11,794 nt of DNA. It comes from CAZSSM01 sp964609385. GTDB lineage: Bacteria; Planctomycetota; Planctomycetia; Isosphaerales; Isosphaeraceae. The DNA lies in the NCBI GenBank assembly GCA_964609385.1, contig CAZSSM010000140.1, forward strand, positions 1-11,794. Direction: 5' to 3'. The notes beneath the pieces are model-generated. The model ran no database searches, was not told the origin of the DNA, and was given only the letters and a program-made list of their open reading frames with translations. How positions within the stretch are numbered: the stretch's first letter is position 1; every line of letters begins with the position of its first letter. The position numbers were made by a program, and so were the translations under genes. Of the stretch, positions 1 to 7,118 are shown in pieces.

Positions 1-364
1 GACCCACCACAAGTAAGATCAAGCGATCGGGGCGGAGCGTTCACGCGATTTTCTCAGCCTTTGGGACGAGTTGGGCTACACGGTGATTTCTTCGGAAGGA
101 TCAGTGCAATCGGTAGAGGTTCTGCTGCTGGCCGGCTCAATACACACGGTTGGTGCTTCGTGTGGAAGAGCGGATGTTTCTGTTGTTTGTTTATATTTTA
201 AATGTTTGTCATTAGGTCGCGAATCTTGAAGGAGGCCGCCGAGTCAACGCCCCGCGCGTCTTGGATCGAGCTTGCCAGGGTCGGTCGAGGGGGGTAAGAC
301 ACCGAGGCCTTTGGGTCTTTGGCGTGATTCCCGCATGGACGTAGAATCCAGGAGAGCCGACGCG
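1..364. other. Leader region without an assignable gene
   Basis: No recognisable gene. A plus frame is open from the left edge to a TAA at 199-201, but it ends in an unnatural Cys/Trp/Phe-rich string and lacks the G/C third-position bias of the real genes, so I do not call it. Bases about 181-212 form an AT-rich island (runs of T and TATATTTTAAA) that stands out from its surroundings and may hold promoter elements, although no well-spaced -35/-10 pair is evident. A strong Shine-Dalgarno-like AAGGAGG at 229-235 has no start codon at a usable distance, so it is an orphan. Confidence 0.5.
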
Positions 365-1378
365 ATGCTCCCCGACCTCGAGCAGATCCGGATGGCGGCC
401 TACTTCCGTTGGCTGAACCGAGGCTGCAACCACGGTGACGATCGCGGGGATTGGTTCGCCGCCACCCACGATCGGCTCTTCGCCCTGAATTACGAGCCGA
501 TCGCTATCGGACCGCCTCGGGGGGGCGATTACGGCGGCTTGATCCGATTCGGCCCGCGGGTCTGCCGGTTCTGCGAGGAGGCGACGCCTTCGGTCGCGTT
601 CTCCGGGCCGAACCCGTTGGTGCCGGCCTGCCTGGGCGAGCCGCCCTGGATGGTCGAGGACCACTGCGACGACTGTCGCGAGAGCTTCGACGAAGCGCAA
701 GAGGCGGCCTTCGAGGCGTTCCTCCGTCCTTGGCGGGCCGACCGTCGGTTCCCGGAATCCGAAGACGGTCGACGCGCGGTGAGCATGCCGGTCGGCGCCT
801 ATCAGACCCTGACGCGGATCGCGCTCTCGGTGCTCCCGGAACGCGAACTGGACTATGTCTCGGACGCCCTGGAGTGGGTCATCAATCCCGACCCTGATTG
901 CGACGCCGGCCAGTTCGTCGGGGGTGGATGCTACATCCATCGCCGGGCGACCTGGGCGGATCGGCCCTGGGTCGCCTTGGCCCGCCGGATCGACGACGAG
1001 ATGCCCGCGCCCTACCTGCTCGGGTTCGTCGGGGTCGACGACCTCAGCATCGAGTTCGGCGTCCCGCTCTGCATCCGCGACGAAGACCTCGACGGCGAGG
1101 TCATTCGGACCCCCCAAGTGGCTTGTCCCGACGAGGCGATCCGAGGCGTCGGTGTGTTCCGGACCGACTTCGTCCCGGTAACCGTCCAGCCTCCACGTCC
1201 CTCGCGGATGCCCGGCCTGGCCGCATCGCTGGCCGCCGTCGCCGCGAGCGCCGAGGACGATGACCTCGACGACGAGCCTCGCGGATCCCGGAGACGCCCC
1301 GTCGAACCCGAACCGGTTCGCGCAACCCGACACGTCGAAGCCAGCCGCCACATCGATATGCTTCTAACGAGCTGTTGA
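365..1378 (+). CDS. DUF2934-like protein with degenerate HNH-like zinc domain
   Basis: A 337-residue protein of unknown function. The ATG at 365 is preferred because AGGAGAG (350-356) lies about 8 bases upstream. In-frame starts at 272 (TTG) and 335 (ATG) would add 31 or 10 residues that look non-coding. Residues 5-47 (IRMAAYFRW ... DWFAATHDRLF) resemble the short DUF2934 helical domain. Residues 67-104 carry two CxxC pairs (C67/C70 and C101/C104) in the arrangement CRFC ... CLG ... CDDC. This closely follows the HNH-type zinc domain whose usual form is CRFCG ... AHAIPE-LGN ... CDxC, but the catalytic His position is replaced (NPLVPACLG). The middle (about 140-270) is unassigned. The tail from about 295 is acidic then Arg/Pro-rich and probably disordered. 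There is no signal peptide or membrane segment. It appears monocistronic. Nucleic-acid binding is an inference from the zinc motif only. Confidence 0.8.
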   Translation: MLPDLEQIRMAAYFRWLNRGCNHGDDRGDWFAATHDRLFALNYEPIAIGPPRGGDYGGLIRFGPRVCRFCEEATPSVAFSGPNPLVPACLGEPPWMVEDHCDDCRESFDEAQEAAFEAFLRPWRADRRFPESEDGRRAVSMPVGAYQTLTRIALSVLPERELDYVSDALEWVINPDPDCDAGQFVGGGCYIHRRATWADRPWVALARRIDDEMPAPYLLGFVGVDDLSIEFGVPLCIRDEDLDGEVIRTPQVACPDEAIRGVGVFRTDFVPVTVQPPRPSRMPGLAASLAAVAASAEDDDLDDEPRGSRRRPVEPEPVRATRHVEASRHIDMLLTSC

Positions 1379-1397
1379 ACAACCTGGGCCAACGATC

Positions 1398-1422
1398 CGG
1401 GCGTTGTCGAGGAAGACGCCCG
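1398..1422 (+). terminator. Candidate hairpin terminator after the DUF2934-like gene
   Basis: CGGGCGT at 1398-1404 pairs perfectly with ACGCCCG at 1416-1422 around an 11-base loop, starting 20 bases after the stop of the upstream gene. No T-tract follows, so it is at best a non-canonical terminator, or it may only stabilise the 3' end. Confidence 0.3.
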
Positions 1423-1545
1423 ATTCGATCCGGTCATCGCGTAAAATGATCCGATCAGCGAAGGGACGTCCGGGATCGGCCTCAGGGCATGCCCTTCGTA
1501 CGACGTTCGGATCAATGCGAGACGGGATTGAGTGGGGGCGGACCG

Positions 1546-2289
1546 TTGACTTTGAAGATCATCGCCGGAGCGCGTCGGGGGCAGAAGCTGGAGGGCCCGG
1601 CGAGCCGGAACACGCGGCCGACGTGCAACCTGGTCCGCGAGGCCCTGTTCAATATCCTGGCCGATCGGGTCGACGACGCCGACGTGATCGACCTGTTCTC
1701 CGGGACCGGAGCCTTGGGCCTGGAGGCGTTGAGCCGAGGCGCCGCGACGGTCCGGTTCGTCGAGCGCGACCGCCGCGCCCTGGCTGTGGTGAGCCGGAAC
1801 GTGGCTCGGCTCGGCTTCGAAGACTGCACCGAGGTGATCGGCGCCGACGTTTTCCGCTGGGCCAAGGCCTGGCGGCCCGCGCCCGATCAGGAACCAATGC
1901 TGATCCTGATCGACCCGCCTTTCCGTGAGTACCAGGCGCCGTCCCGGCTCTTCGCGATGGTCCGGACCATGATCGGCGCGGCGCCGGTCGGCTCCACCCT
2001 CTTCCTGGAGACCGACGAGCGCGTCCGCGTCGACCAGTTGCCCGAGCCCGATCGCTGGGACTACCGCAAGTACGGGAGCAAACACCTGGCCCTCCGCGAG
2101 GTCGAGGCCGACGATCGTCTCCCCATCGACGACGTCCAGGATGACCGGGACGTGCGTTCGAACGTCGACGACGTGACGCGTGTCCAAGCCTCCGAGACCG
2201 AGGACGGGGACACGGAGTCGATGCGGATCGACGTGACGGCGGACGGGCTCGACGGGTGTGAGGCGCATGGTGGACGCAACGCGGACTAA
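1546..2289 (+). CDS. rsmD: 16S rRNA (guanine966-N2)-methyltransferase RsmD
   Basis: SAM-dependent methyltransferase that forms m2G966 in 16S rRNA during small-subunit assembly in the cytoplasm. With the TTG start at 1546 it is 247 residues. It opens with the family-typical LKIIAGARRGQKL, followed by RPT...VREALFNIL (residues 24-38). SAM-binding motif I is DLFSGTGALGLEALSRGA (49-66), the acidic residue of motif II is in FVERD, and the base-flipping/catalytic DPPF is at 123-126. TTG 1546 is chosen because the family begins here and a G-rich stretch (1534-1541) precedes it. An in-frame ATG at 1489 would add 19 residues without homology. The methyltransferase core ends near residue 187. The last 60 residues are an Asp-rich, probably disordered extension not usual in RsmD. 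The gene overlaps cca by 23 bases, indicating co-transcription. Confidence 0.93.
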   Translation: MTLKIIAGARRGQKLEGPASRNTRPTCNLVREALFNILADRVDDADVIDLFSGTGALGLEALSRGAATVRFVERDRRALAVVSRNVARLGFEDCTEVIGADVFRWAKAWRPAPDQEPMLILIDPPFREYQAPSRLFAMVRTMIGAAPVGSTLFLETDERVRVDQLPEPDRWDYRKYGSKHLALREVEADDRLPIDDVQDDRDVRSNVDDVTRVQASETEDGDTESMRIDVTADGLDGCEAHGGRNAD

Positions 2290-3598
2290 TCACGAATCGG
2301 GCCGAGATCCGGGCGACGGTCCCGACGCCTCGACGCCTCAGCGCGCGTTCGCCTTAGAGGTCGTCGAGCGTCTGCGGAGCCGAGGGTACCAGGCGCTCTG
2401 GGCCGGCGGCTGCGTCCGCGACCTGCTGCTGGGCCGGTTGCCGGCCGACTACGACGTGGCCACCGATGCTCGGCCCGAGCAGGTCCAACAGCTCTTCCGG
2501 CGAACCGTCGCGGTCGGGGCCAGCTTCGGCGTGATCGTCGTCGTCGGAGGCCGTCATCGCGGCGACGTCGAGGTGGCCACCTTCCGGAGCGACGGCGCCT
2601 ACATCGACGGGCGTCGGCCCGAGTCGGTCGTCTTCAGCAGCCCCGAAGAGGACGCCCTCCGACGCGACTTCACCATCAACGGCATGTTTTATGACCCCGT
2701 CGCCGATCGGGTTATCGACTATGTCGGCGGTCGCGATGACCTGGAGGCCGGGGTCGTCCGGGCCATCGGCGATCCTCGCGCGCGGTTCGACGAGGACAAG
2801 CTCCGATTGCTCCGCGCCGTCCGCTTCGCCGCACGGTTCGGGTTTGACTTGGAATCCCAGACCCGCGCGGCCGTCGAGGCGATGGCCGATCTGGTCACCG
2901 TCGTCGCCGCCGAGCGGATCACCCACGAACTCCGCAAGATGCTGGAGCACCCCCAACGCTCCAAGGCGATGCGGATGACCCTCGACGTCGGGCTGCTCGG
3001 GCCGATTCTGCCACGGGTTGACGCCATGGCCGCTCGGGAGACCGATTGGCGAATCACCCTCGATGCCTTGGAGCGTCTGGGATCGGAGGTTGAGTTGCCG
3101 CTGGCGTTAGCGACACTGCTGAATCGGATCGACTCAGGCGAGACGACTCTCGAACAGTTCGCCGATGACCTGGCCCGCGACCTCCGCCTCTCCAACGCCG
3201 AGCGCACCCGGTTGACCTGGCTGGTGAGTTGCCGCAACGTGCTGGTCGAGGCCCCCAACCTGGCGATCTCCACGCTCAAGCGGATCCTTGCCGAGCCCGG
3301 CATCGATGACCTGATCCGACTCCATGAGGTCCTGGCGTGGGCCGACGATCGGTCGTCCGATCATGTCGTTTTTGTGCGAAATTATCTATGCAGTCAACCT
3401 GATGGTCCGATCGATCCGCCACCGTTGATCACCGGACGCGACCTCATCGCCTTGGGGCTCAAGCCGGGGCCTCACTTCGCCGCGCTGCTGGATCGGGTCC
3501 GCGACGCCCAGCTCGAGAACGGGGTCACTACCCCTGACCAGGCGCGCCAACTGGCGCTCTGCATCGCCACGGAGGATCGGGCGCCGGAGCGTGATTGA
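2267..3598 (+). CDS. cca: CCA tRNA nucleotidyltransferase (class II; PcnB/Cca family)
   Basis: Class II nucleotidyltransferase, 443 residues, which builds or repairs the 3' CCA end of tRNA from CTP and ATP. The head domain shows GGCVRDLLLGR (47-57) and the metal-binding carboxylates D61 and D63 in DYDVATDA. Next come RRDFTINGMFYDP (132-144) and the nucleotide-recognition motif EDKLRLLR (176-183) followed by AVRFAARFGF. The C-terminal half is the helical body and tail domain. No HD phosphohydrolase domain is seen. ATG 2267 is preferred; a GTG at 2258 is also in frame. The start lies inside the end of rsmD (23-base overlap), so translation is probably coupled, giving an RNA-maturation operon. 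Related poly(A) polymerases and separate CC- or A-adding enzymes share these motifs, so CCA specificity is inferred rather than proven. Confidence 0.92.
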   Translation: MVDATRTNHESGRDPGDGPDASTPQRAFALEVVERLRSRGYQALWAGGCVRDLLLGRLPADYDVATDARPEQVQQLFRRTVAVGASFGVIVVVGGRHRGDVEVATFRSDGAYIDGRRPESVVFSSPEEDALRRDFTINGMFYDPVADRVIDYVGGRDDLEAGVVRAIGDPRARFDEDKLRLLRAVRFAARFGFDLESQTRAAVEAMADLVTVVAAERITHELRKMLEHPQRSKAMRMTLDVGLLGPILPRVDAMAARETDWRITLDALERLGSEVELPLALATLLNRIDSGETTLEQFADDLARDLRLSNAERTRLTWLVSCRNVLVEAPNLAISTLKRILAEPGIDDLIRLHEVLAWADDRSSDHVVFVRNYLCSQPDGPIDPPPLITGRDLIALGLKPGPHFAALLDRVRDAQLENGVTTPDQARQLALCIATEDRAPERD

Positions 3599-3813
3599 CT
3601 CGTCCGAAGTTGGCTCGGAGCCATCATTGCGATTCAATAGGATCCCGACGTGGCGATGGCCCTCGCCGTCGAGGAGTTCGTCACCCGTGCGGGCACCACG
3701 GCCTCTGATCGCGGAAAAGCCGCTGCTAGCCGTTGAGAGCGTATACGAAATTAATTAAAGCGTACGTATTTAATTGTTTTGTGTTGATTTGATATTTTTG
3801 AGAAATTTCTTAG

Positions 3814-4059
3814 GTTCGGCTTCGGGATCGGTGTCTGAGTTCGATCCCGAAGCTCGACCCGCGCGATCTTGATTCGGAGGATCGGCGCCGTTGCGTCGGT
3901 CGCGTTCCTCCTGTCGGGCTCAGCGACCTGATCGAGCTGCGGACCGGCGCCTGGTGGCGGCCCTGGCCGCTGCTGGTCCTCAAGGGAACGTGTCTCACTA
4001 CGCTCGTGGTCTGTGGGCTGATCCTGTTCGGTTATGCAAAGAAGCGGGTGGGAAGCTAA
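3814..4059 (+). pseudogene. Start-less frame encoding a small membrane-anchored peptide (possible gene remnant)
   Basis: The frame between the TAG at 3811-3813 and the TAA at 4057-4059 is open for 81 codons. From about 3895 it has strong G/C third-position bias like the real genes. The translation ends in GAWWRPWPLLVL, then a hydrophobic stretch TCLTTLVVCGLILFGYA followed by KKRVGS, a plausible single C-terminal transmembrane helix with positive flank. No ATG, GTG or TTG occurs in frame upstream of the hydrophobic segment. A GTG at 3831 (MSEFDPEARPARS) opens a neighbouring frame that stops after 13 codons, and a one-base shift near 3848 would fuse it to this frame. It is therefore either a frameshifted gene or a coding-like relic. 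It is not recognised as any known family. Confidence 0.4.
3819..3853. promoter_or_regulatory. Perfect 12-bp stem-loop at edge of AT-rich island
   Basis: GCTTCGGGATCG (3819-3830) is the exact reverse complement of CGATCCCGAAGC (3842-3853), with an 11-base loop. It lies immediately right of the AT-rich island and overlaps the 5' part of the start-less membrane frame. No T-tract follows on either strand, so an intrinsic terminator is unlikely. It could be a transcript-stabilising element, an operator or a relic of a mobile element. The function is not known. Confidence 0.55.
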
Positions 4060-4277
4060 GCCGATCGCCGCGATATCATTGGATGAAGAGTAGGCACGGC
4101 AATCGACAGTGAGATCAGGTGTCGTCTCGATGACACGAAGGATCGTCACGAGCGCGAAGGGGCGGCGTACCCGAGACTGGCGACGATGCCGATTCGCCTC
4201 GGGGCTCCTTGCGAGGCCTGGGCCCGATACATCGAGCGATCACCCGATTCGAATTCCTTCATGAAGGATGGGGTCTC

Positions 4278-5189
4278 ATGCCTCAAGCGATCTCCGGTCC
4301 CGTCGGACCTTGGACCGACCACGTCGTGATCCGCAAAGGCGGGAACAAGGCCGACGACGTCCGAGCCGTCCAGGAATTGCTGTCGAGGGCCTCGATGTTG
4401 ACGGGCGATCCGAAGCTCAATCCTGGGCCGATTAACGGCGAGATCCCGCGCGGGACTGAGACGAAGTCCGCGACCTTGGAGGCGATCGGCGTGTTCCAGG
4501 CCGACCTCGTCAAGCGCGGGGTGTTGCGAGGCGTCGACCGTCGCGTGGATGAGGGGGGAACCACTTGGTCGGAACTGGTTGAGTTCGTCGAGGTCGACCA
4601 GCCGCAAGGGCCTCCATTCCTGATCCAATATCAGGGTAAGGTCGTCCCCTTCTTCACCCAGTTCGACAAAGCCTGGGGCGGCAACAAGCTCGGCAAGAAG
4701 AAGACCCTAGGTCAGGCCGGGTGCGCCATCACCAGCATCGCGATGATCCTGAAGTTCTACGGGCGCGAGATCGATCCCGGTTCCCTCGACGAACATCTCG
4801 ATGCGAACAACGGTTACAGCGGCGATAACGTCTACTGGGCCAAGGCGTTCGAGGCCGGCGAGGTGGCGGGCAAGCCGACGTTGAAGTTGACCGACCACCA
4901 GTTCAAGTCGACCAAGCAGTTCGATGCGAAGGTCCACGAGCGACTGGGGCGCCACTGGCCGACGCTGGCGCACATCGATTACGGTCAGGATGCGGGCTTG
5001 CGAGGCGACCACTGGGTGGTCATCGTCGGTTCGACGCCCGGCGGCGACTTCATCATCAACGATCCCGGGACGAGCCGAGGCAACGGCGCCGGCAATCCCT
5101 GGAACCGCACGACGATCCTGCAACAGTCTCGGCGTAAGGGCGGCCTGAACCTCGTCCGCCTCTGCCTCTTCGACGTCCAAGGGGCCTGA
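4278..5189 (+). CDS. Peptidoglycan-binding-like / C39-like cysteine peptidase
   Basis: A 303-residue two-domain protein. Residues about 14-78 (VIRKGGNKADDVRAVQELL ... PINGEI ... TLEAIGVFQADL) match the helical peptidoglycan-binding-like pattern. Residues about 112-300 match the C39-like papain fold: VPFFTQFDKAW, then the nucleophile in QAGCAITSIAMILKFYG (C149), then DHWVVIVGS (H245) and FIINDPGTS (D262), a plausible Cys-His-Asp triad. ATG 4278 is chosen because AAGGA (4264-4268) sits 9 bases upstream; an in-frame start at 4209 lacks this. There is no signal peptide or membrane helix, which is odd for a protein expected to act on wall or extracellular peptide. The substrate is unknown, with peptide cleavage or amidase-like activity possible. 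It stands alone, 90 bases before the acetyltransferase pseudogene. The family call is fairly secure; the function is not. Confidence 0.8.
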   Translation: MPQAISGPVGPWTDHVVIRKGGNKADDVRAVQELLSRASMLTGDPKLNPGPINGEIPRGTETKSATLEAIGVFQADLVKRGVLRGVDRRVDEGGTTWSELVEFVEVDQPQGPPFLIQYQGKVVPFFTQFDKAWGGNKLGKKKTLGQAGCAITSIAMILKFYGREIDPGSLDEHLDANNGYSGDNVYWAKAFEAGEVAGKPTLKLTDHQFKSTKQFDAKVHERLGRHWPTLAHIDYGQDAGLRGDHWVVIVGSTPGGDFIINDPGTSRGNGAGNPWNRTTILQQSRRKGGLNLVRLCLFDVQGA

Positions 5190-5279
5190 GCCGTACCGGA
5201 TCTTATCATCGGCGGGCGTGTCACATCACGTCGAGAAGTCCTTGCGTGACTCGTCGGAGCCGTCTCCGGAGATCGTTCG

Positions 5280-5810
5280 ATGCTCACCCTCGAGACCGAA
5301 CGACTGCTCCTGCGTCCGCTCACTTTGGACGACGTCCCCGAACTGCATGCGTTGCTCGATCAGGAAGAGGCGATCTGGCGGTACGACCATGGCGATGCAC
5401 GATCGTACGACGAGCGGATCGAGTGCGTTGAGAATCGGATCGCGTAATGTGCGCGTTACGGTTCCGGCTGTTTCGGGATCGTCCGCAAGGAGGGCGGGCG
5501 GCTGATTGGGCAGGGGGGTCTGAGCCCGCACGAGTTCGAAGAGCGTGACGGAAGCACGTCGGAGGTCTTCGAGGTCATGTACGCGATCGGTCTCGAATAC
5601 CAAGGTCGAGGGTACGCGACCGAAGCGGCAGCGGCTTGGGTCCGCCATGCCTTCGAGGTCGTTGGTCTGCCGAGGCTGGTCGTCTGCCCGCTCCGCGAGA
5701 ACAAGGCCTCGGTCCGCGTCCTGGAGAAGTTCGGCTTCCGGATCGAGGACGACTGGCTGGAGCCCGAGACCGTCATCGCGACCCTAGAGCGCCTGGCCTC
5801 GGGACCTTGA
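5280..5810 (+). pseudogene. GNAT N-acetyltransferase (RimJ/RimL-like) interrupted by one in-frame stop
   Basis: ATG 5280 follows GGAG (5268-5271) at good spacing and begins LETERLLLRPLTLDDVPEL, the classic N-terminus of the Acetyltransf_3/RimJ-L group. The same frame stops at TAA 5445-5447 after 55 codons (...CVENRIA). It then continues without any shift through GCFGIVRKEGGRLIGQGGL, the acetyl-CoA-binding region YQGRGYATEAAAAWVRHAF, and NKASVRVLEKFGFRIEDDW, to a stop at 5808-5810. All expected GNAT motifs are present over about 176 codons, so one substitution (for example CAA to TAA) explains the break. A downstream in-frame ATG at 5577 could give a 77-residue C-terminal piece lacking the first strands. 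Members acetylate protein N-termini, antibiotics or small amines; the substrate is unknown here. A sequencing error, readthrough or recoding remains possible. Confidence 0.85.
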
Positions 5811-5861
5811 ACGGGCTCTTCGTGTCGGCTTATCAGCAGATTCTCATGTCTAGGATAATCG

Positions 5862-7007
5862 TCAGTCGGCCAGGACCATCGGGGCGGGTTGTCCTTCGGG
5901 GGCGCCGGGTCGGCCGGACATGCAGCAGTTGGTGGGGCAGACGTCGTGGCTGGCGCGGTACTTGCCGACGGCCTGGCGCTCGGGGAGCCCCTCGGTCCGC
6001 TCGCGGATCAGGTCGCCGAGCATCCGGACGAAGGTCGGGTGGGTGCCGACCGAGGCGGAGCGGACCATCGTCATCTGGAGTTCGTCGGCGGTCTCCTGGG
6101 CCTCTTCGTCGAGGTCGAACATGACCTCCATGTGATCGGAGAGGAAGCCGATCGGGTGGATCACGACGGCCGTCGCCTGGCGATGGCGGAGATCCTTGAG
6201 GTGGTCGAGGATGTCCGGTTCCAGCCAAGGGTCGCTGGGTCGTCCGCTCCGGCTCTGGTAGACCAGTTGCCAGCGCTCCGGGGGAATCCCCAAGGCCTCG
6301 GTGACGAGTCGGCAGGACTCGGTGAGCTGGACGACATAGTTGCAGTTCTTGGCCATGCCGGCGGGGATGCTGTGCGCGGTGAAGGCGATGTGGGCCTGTT
6401 CGCGCTGGCCCTCGGGAAGCCGTTCGAGGGCCTCGCGAATGCGGTCGGCGTTGGCGGCGACGAAGTCGGGGTGGTTGTAGAAGACGCGCATCTTGTCGAT
6501 GTGCGGGGCGTGATCGCCGACCTTCTCCTGAGCGGCCATTACGTTTTCCCGGTACTGACGGCAGCTCGAGTACGAGCTGTAAGCGGCCATGACGACGGCC
6601 AAGGCTTTGGTGACGCCGTCCTCGGTCATCTGCTGGACGACGTCGTCGAGCATCGGGTACCAGTTGCGGTTGCCCCAGTAGATGGGCAGGTGGAGGCCGA
6701 GGCCGTCCAGTTCGTTGCGGAGGGCGTCGATGAGTTCGGCGGTCTGGGCGTTGATCGGGCTGACGCCGTCGTAGTGGTAGTAGTGCTCGGCGACCTCGAG
6801 CATCCGTTCGCGGGGCACGGGCTTGCCGCGGAGGACGTTCTCCAGATAGGGGATGACGTGGTCGCGGTGCTCGGGACCGCCGAAGCCGACGATCAGGAGG
6901 GCGTCGTAGCCCTGGGTGGTGGGGGTGGCGGGGTCGGCCTGTGGGCGCCAGACCTGGATGGGTCGGGGCTCGGCTTGGGCGGGTGGCAAGGGCACGGGAG
7001 ACGTCAT
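5862..7007 (-). CDS. hemH: Ferrochelatase (probably coproporphyrin-type, CpfC)
   Basis: Inserts Fe2+ into the porphyrin at the end of haem synthesis. It is 381 residues from the ATG at 7007, chosen because GAGGT sits 7 bases upstream; in-frame ATGs at 7055 and 7187 would add 16 or 60 low-complexity residues. The domain starts at about residue 34 with YDALLIVGFGGPE. The catalytic His is H212 in FTAHSIP and the conserved Glu is E294 in SDHMEVMFDLD. YQSRSGRPSDPWLEPDI is closer to actinobacterial enzymes than to the E. coli or human type, suggesting coproporphyrin III as substrate (inference). C149 in YSSYSSCRQYREN plus C357, C361 and C362 in DVCPTNCC match the positions that bind a [2Fe-2S] cluster in some ferrochelatases. 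No signal peptide is seen; the enzyme is cytoplasmic or peripheral. It is divergent from the transporter gene and convergent with the acetyltransferase pseudogene. Confidence 0.95.
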   Translation of the reverse strand: MTSPVPLPPAQAEPRPIQVWRPQADPATPTTQGYDALLIVGFGGPEHRDHVIPYLENVLRGKPVPRERMLEVAEHYYHYDGVSPINAQTAELIDALRNELDGLGLHLPIYWGNRNWYPMLDDVVQQMTEDGVTKALAVVMAAYSSYSSCRQYRENVMAAQEKVGDHAPHIDKMRVFYNHPDFVAANADRIREALERLPEGQREQAHIAFTAHSIPAGMAKNCNYVVQLTESCRLVTEALGIPPERWQLVYQSRSGRPSDPWLEPDILDHLKDLRHRQATAVVIHPIGFLSDHMEVMFDLDEEAQETADELQMTMVRSASVGTHPTFVRMLGDLIRERTEGLPERQAVGKYRASHDVCPTNCCMSGRPGAPEGQPAPMVLAD

Positions 7008-7091
7008 CGGGACGACCTCGTCGGCATCGCCACGCGGAAGTTCGGGGCGGATCATCGCGTAGCGTGGTGTCTCGGGGCTCAAAGTGCCGGT

Positions 7092-7118
7092 ATTGTAGGC
7101 GGGCTGATGCGTCGACAA
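7092..7118 (-). promoter_or_regulatory. Candidate sigma70-type promoter for hemH
   Basis: Reading leftwards, TTGTCG (7118-7113) is followed after 15 bases by TACAAT (7097-7092), one base from the consensus -10. The predicted transcript start near 7085 lies upstream of the chosen hemH ATG and excludes the longest alternative start at 7187. The spacer is shorter than optimal, so this is a candidate only. Confidence 0.35.

Larger units (their letters stand above)
3599..4277. other. 679-base intergenic region with AT-rich island
   Basis: Gap between cca and the C39-like peptidase gene. A weak 5-bp hairpin (3611-3623) follows the cca stop. Bases about 3741-3811 are strikingly AT-rich for this genome and contain small palindromes: AATTAAA/TTTAATT (3753-3759 and 3769-3775) and AGAAATTTCT (3801-3810). 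A TTGAGA at 3733-3738 resembles a -35 box, but no convincing -10 is spaced from it. The island is followed by the perfect hairpin at 3819-3853 and a start-less coding-like frame to 4059, both listed separately. Bases 4060-4277 hold only a short imperfect hairpin (4119-4136). A minus-strand frame crosses the whole island but has no coding character. Confidence 0.6.

Noticed and set aside
1..201. Open plus frame entering from the left edge
   Set aside because: The end of the translation is Cys/Phe/Trp-rich and the codon bias is wrong; there is no evidence of a real gene end.
212..1351. Long minus-strand frame opposite the DUF2934-like gene
   Set aside because: The plus-strand gene has a good start, zinc motifs and correct codon bias; the minus frame is Arg/Pro/Asp-rich antisense sequence.
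3751..4149. 132-codon minus-strand frame crossing the AT-rich island
   Set aside because: Poor third-position bias, no recognisable motif, and it runs through an AT-rich non-coding segment without change; not supported as a gene.
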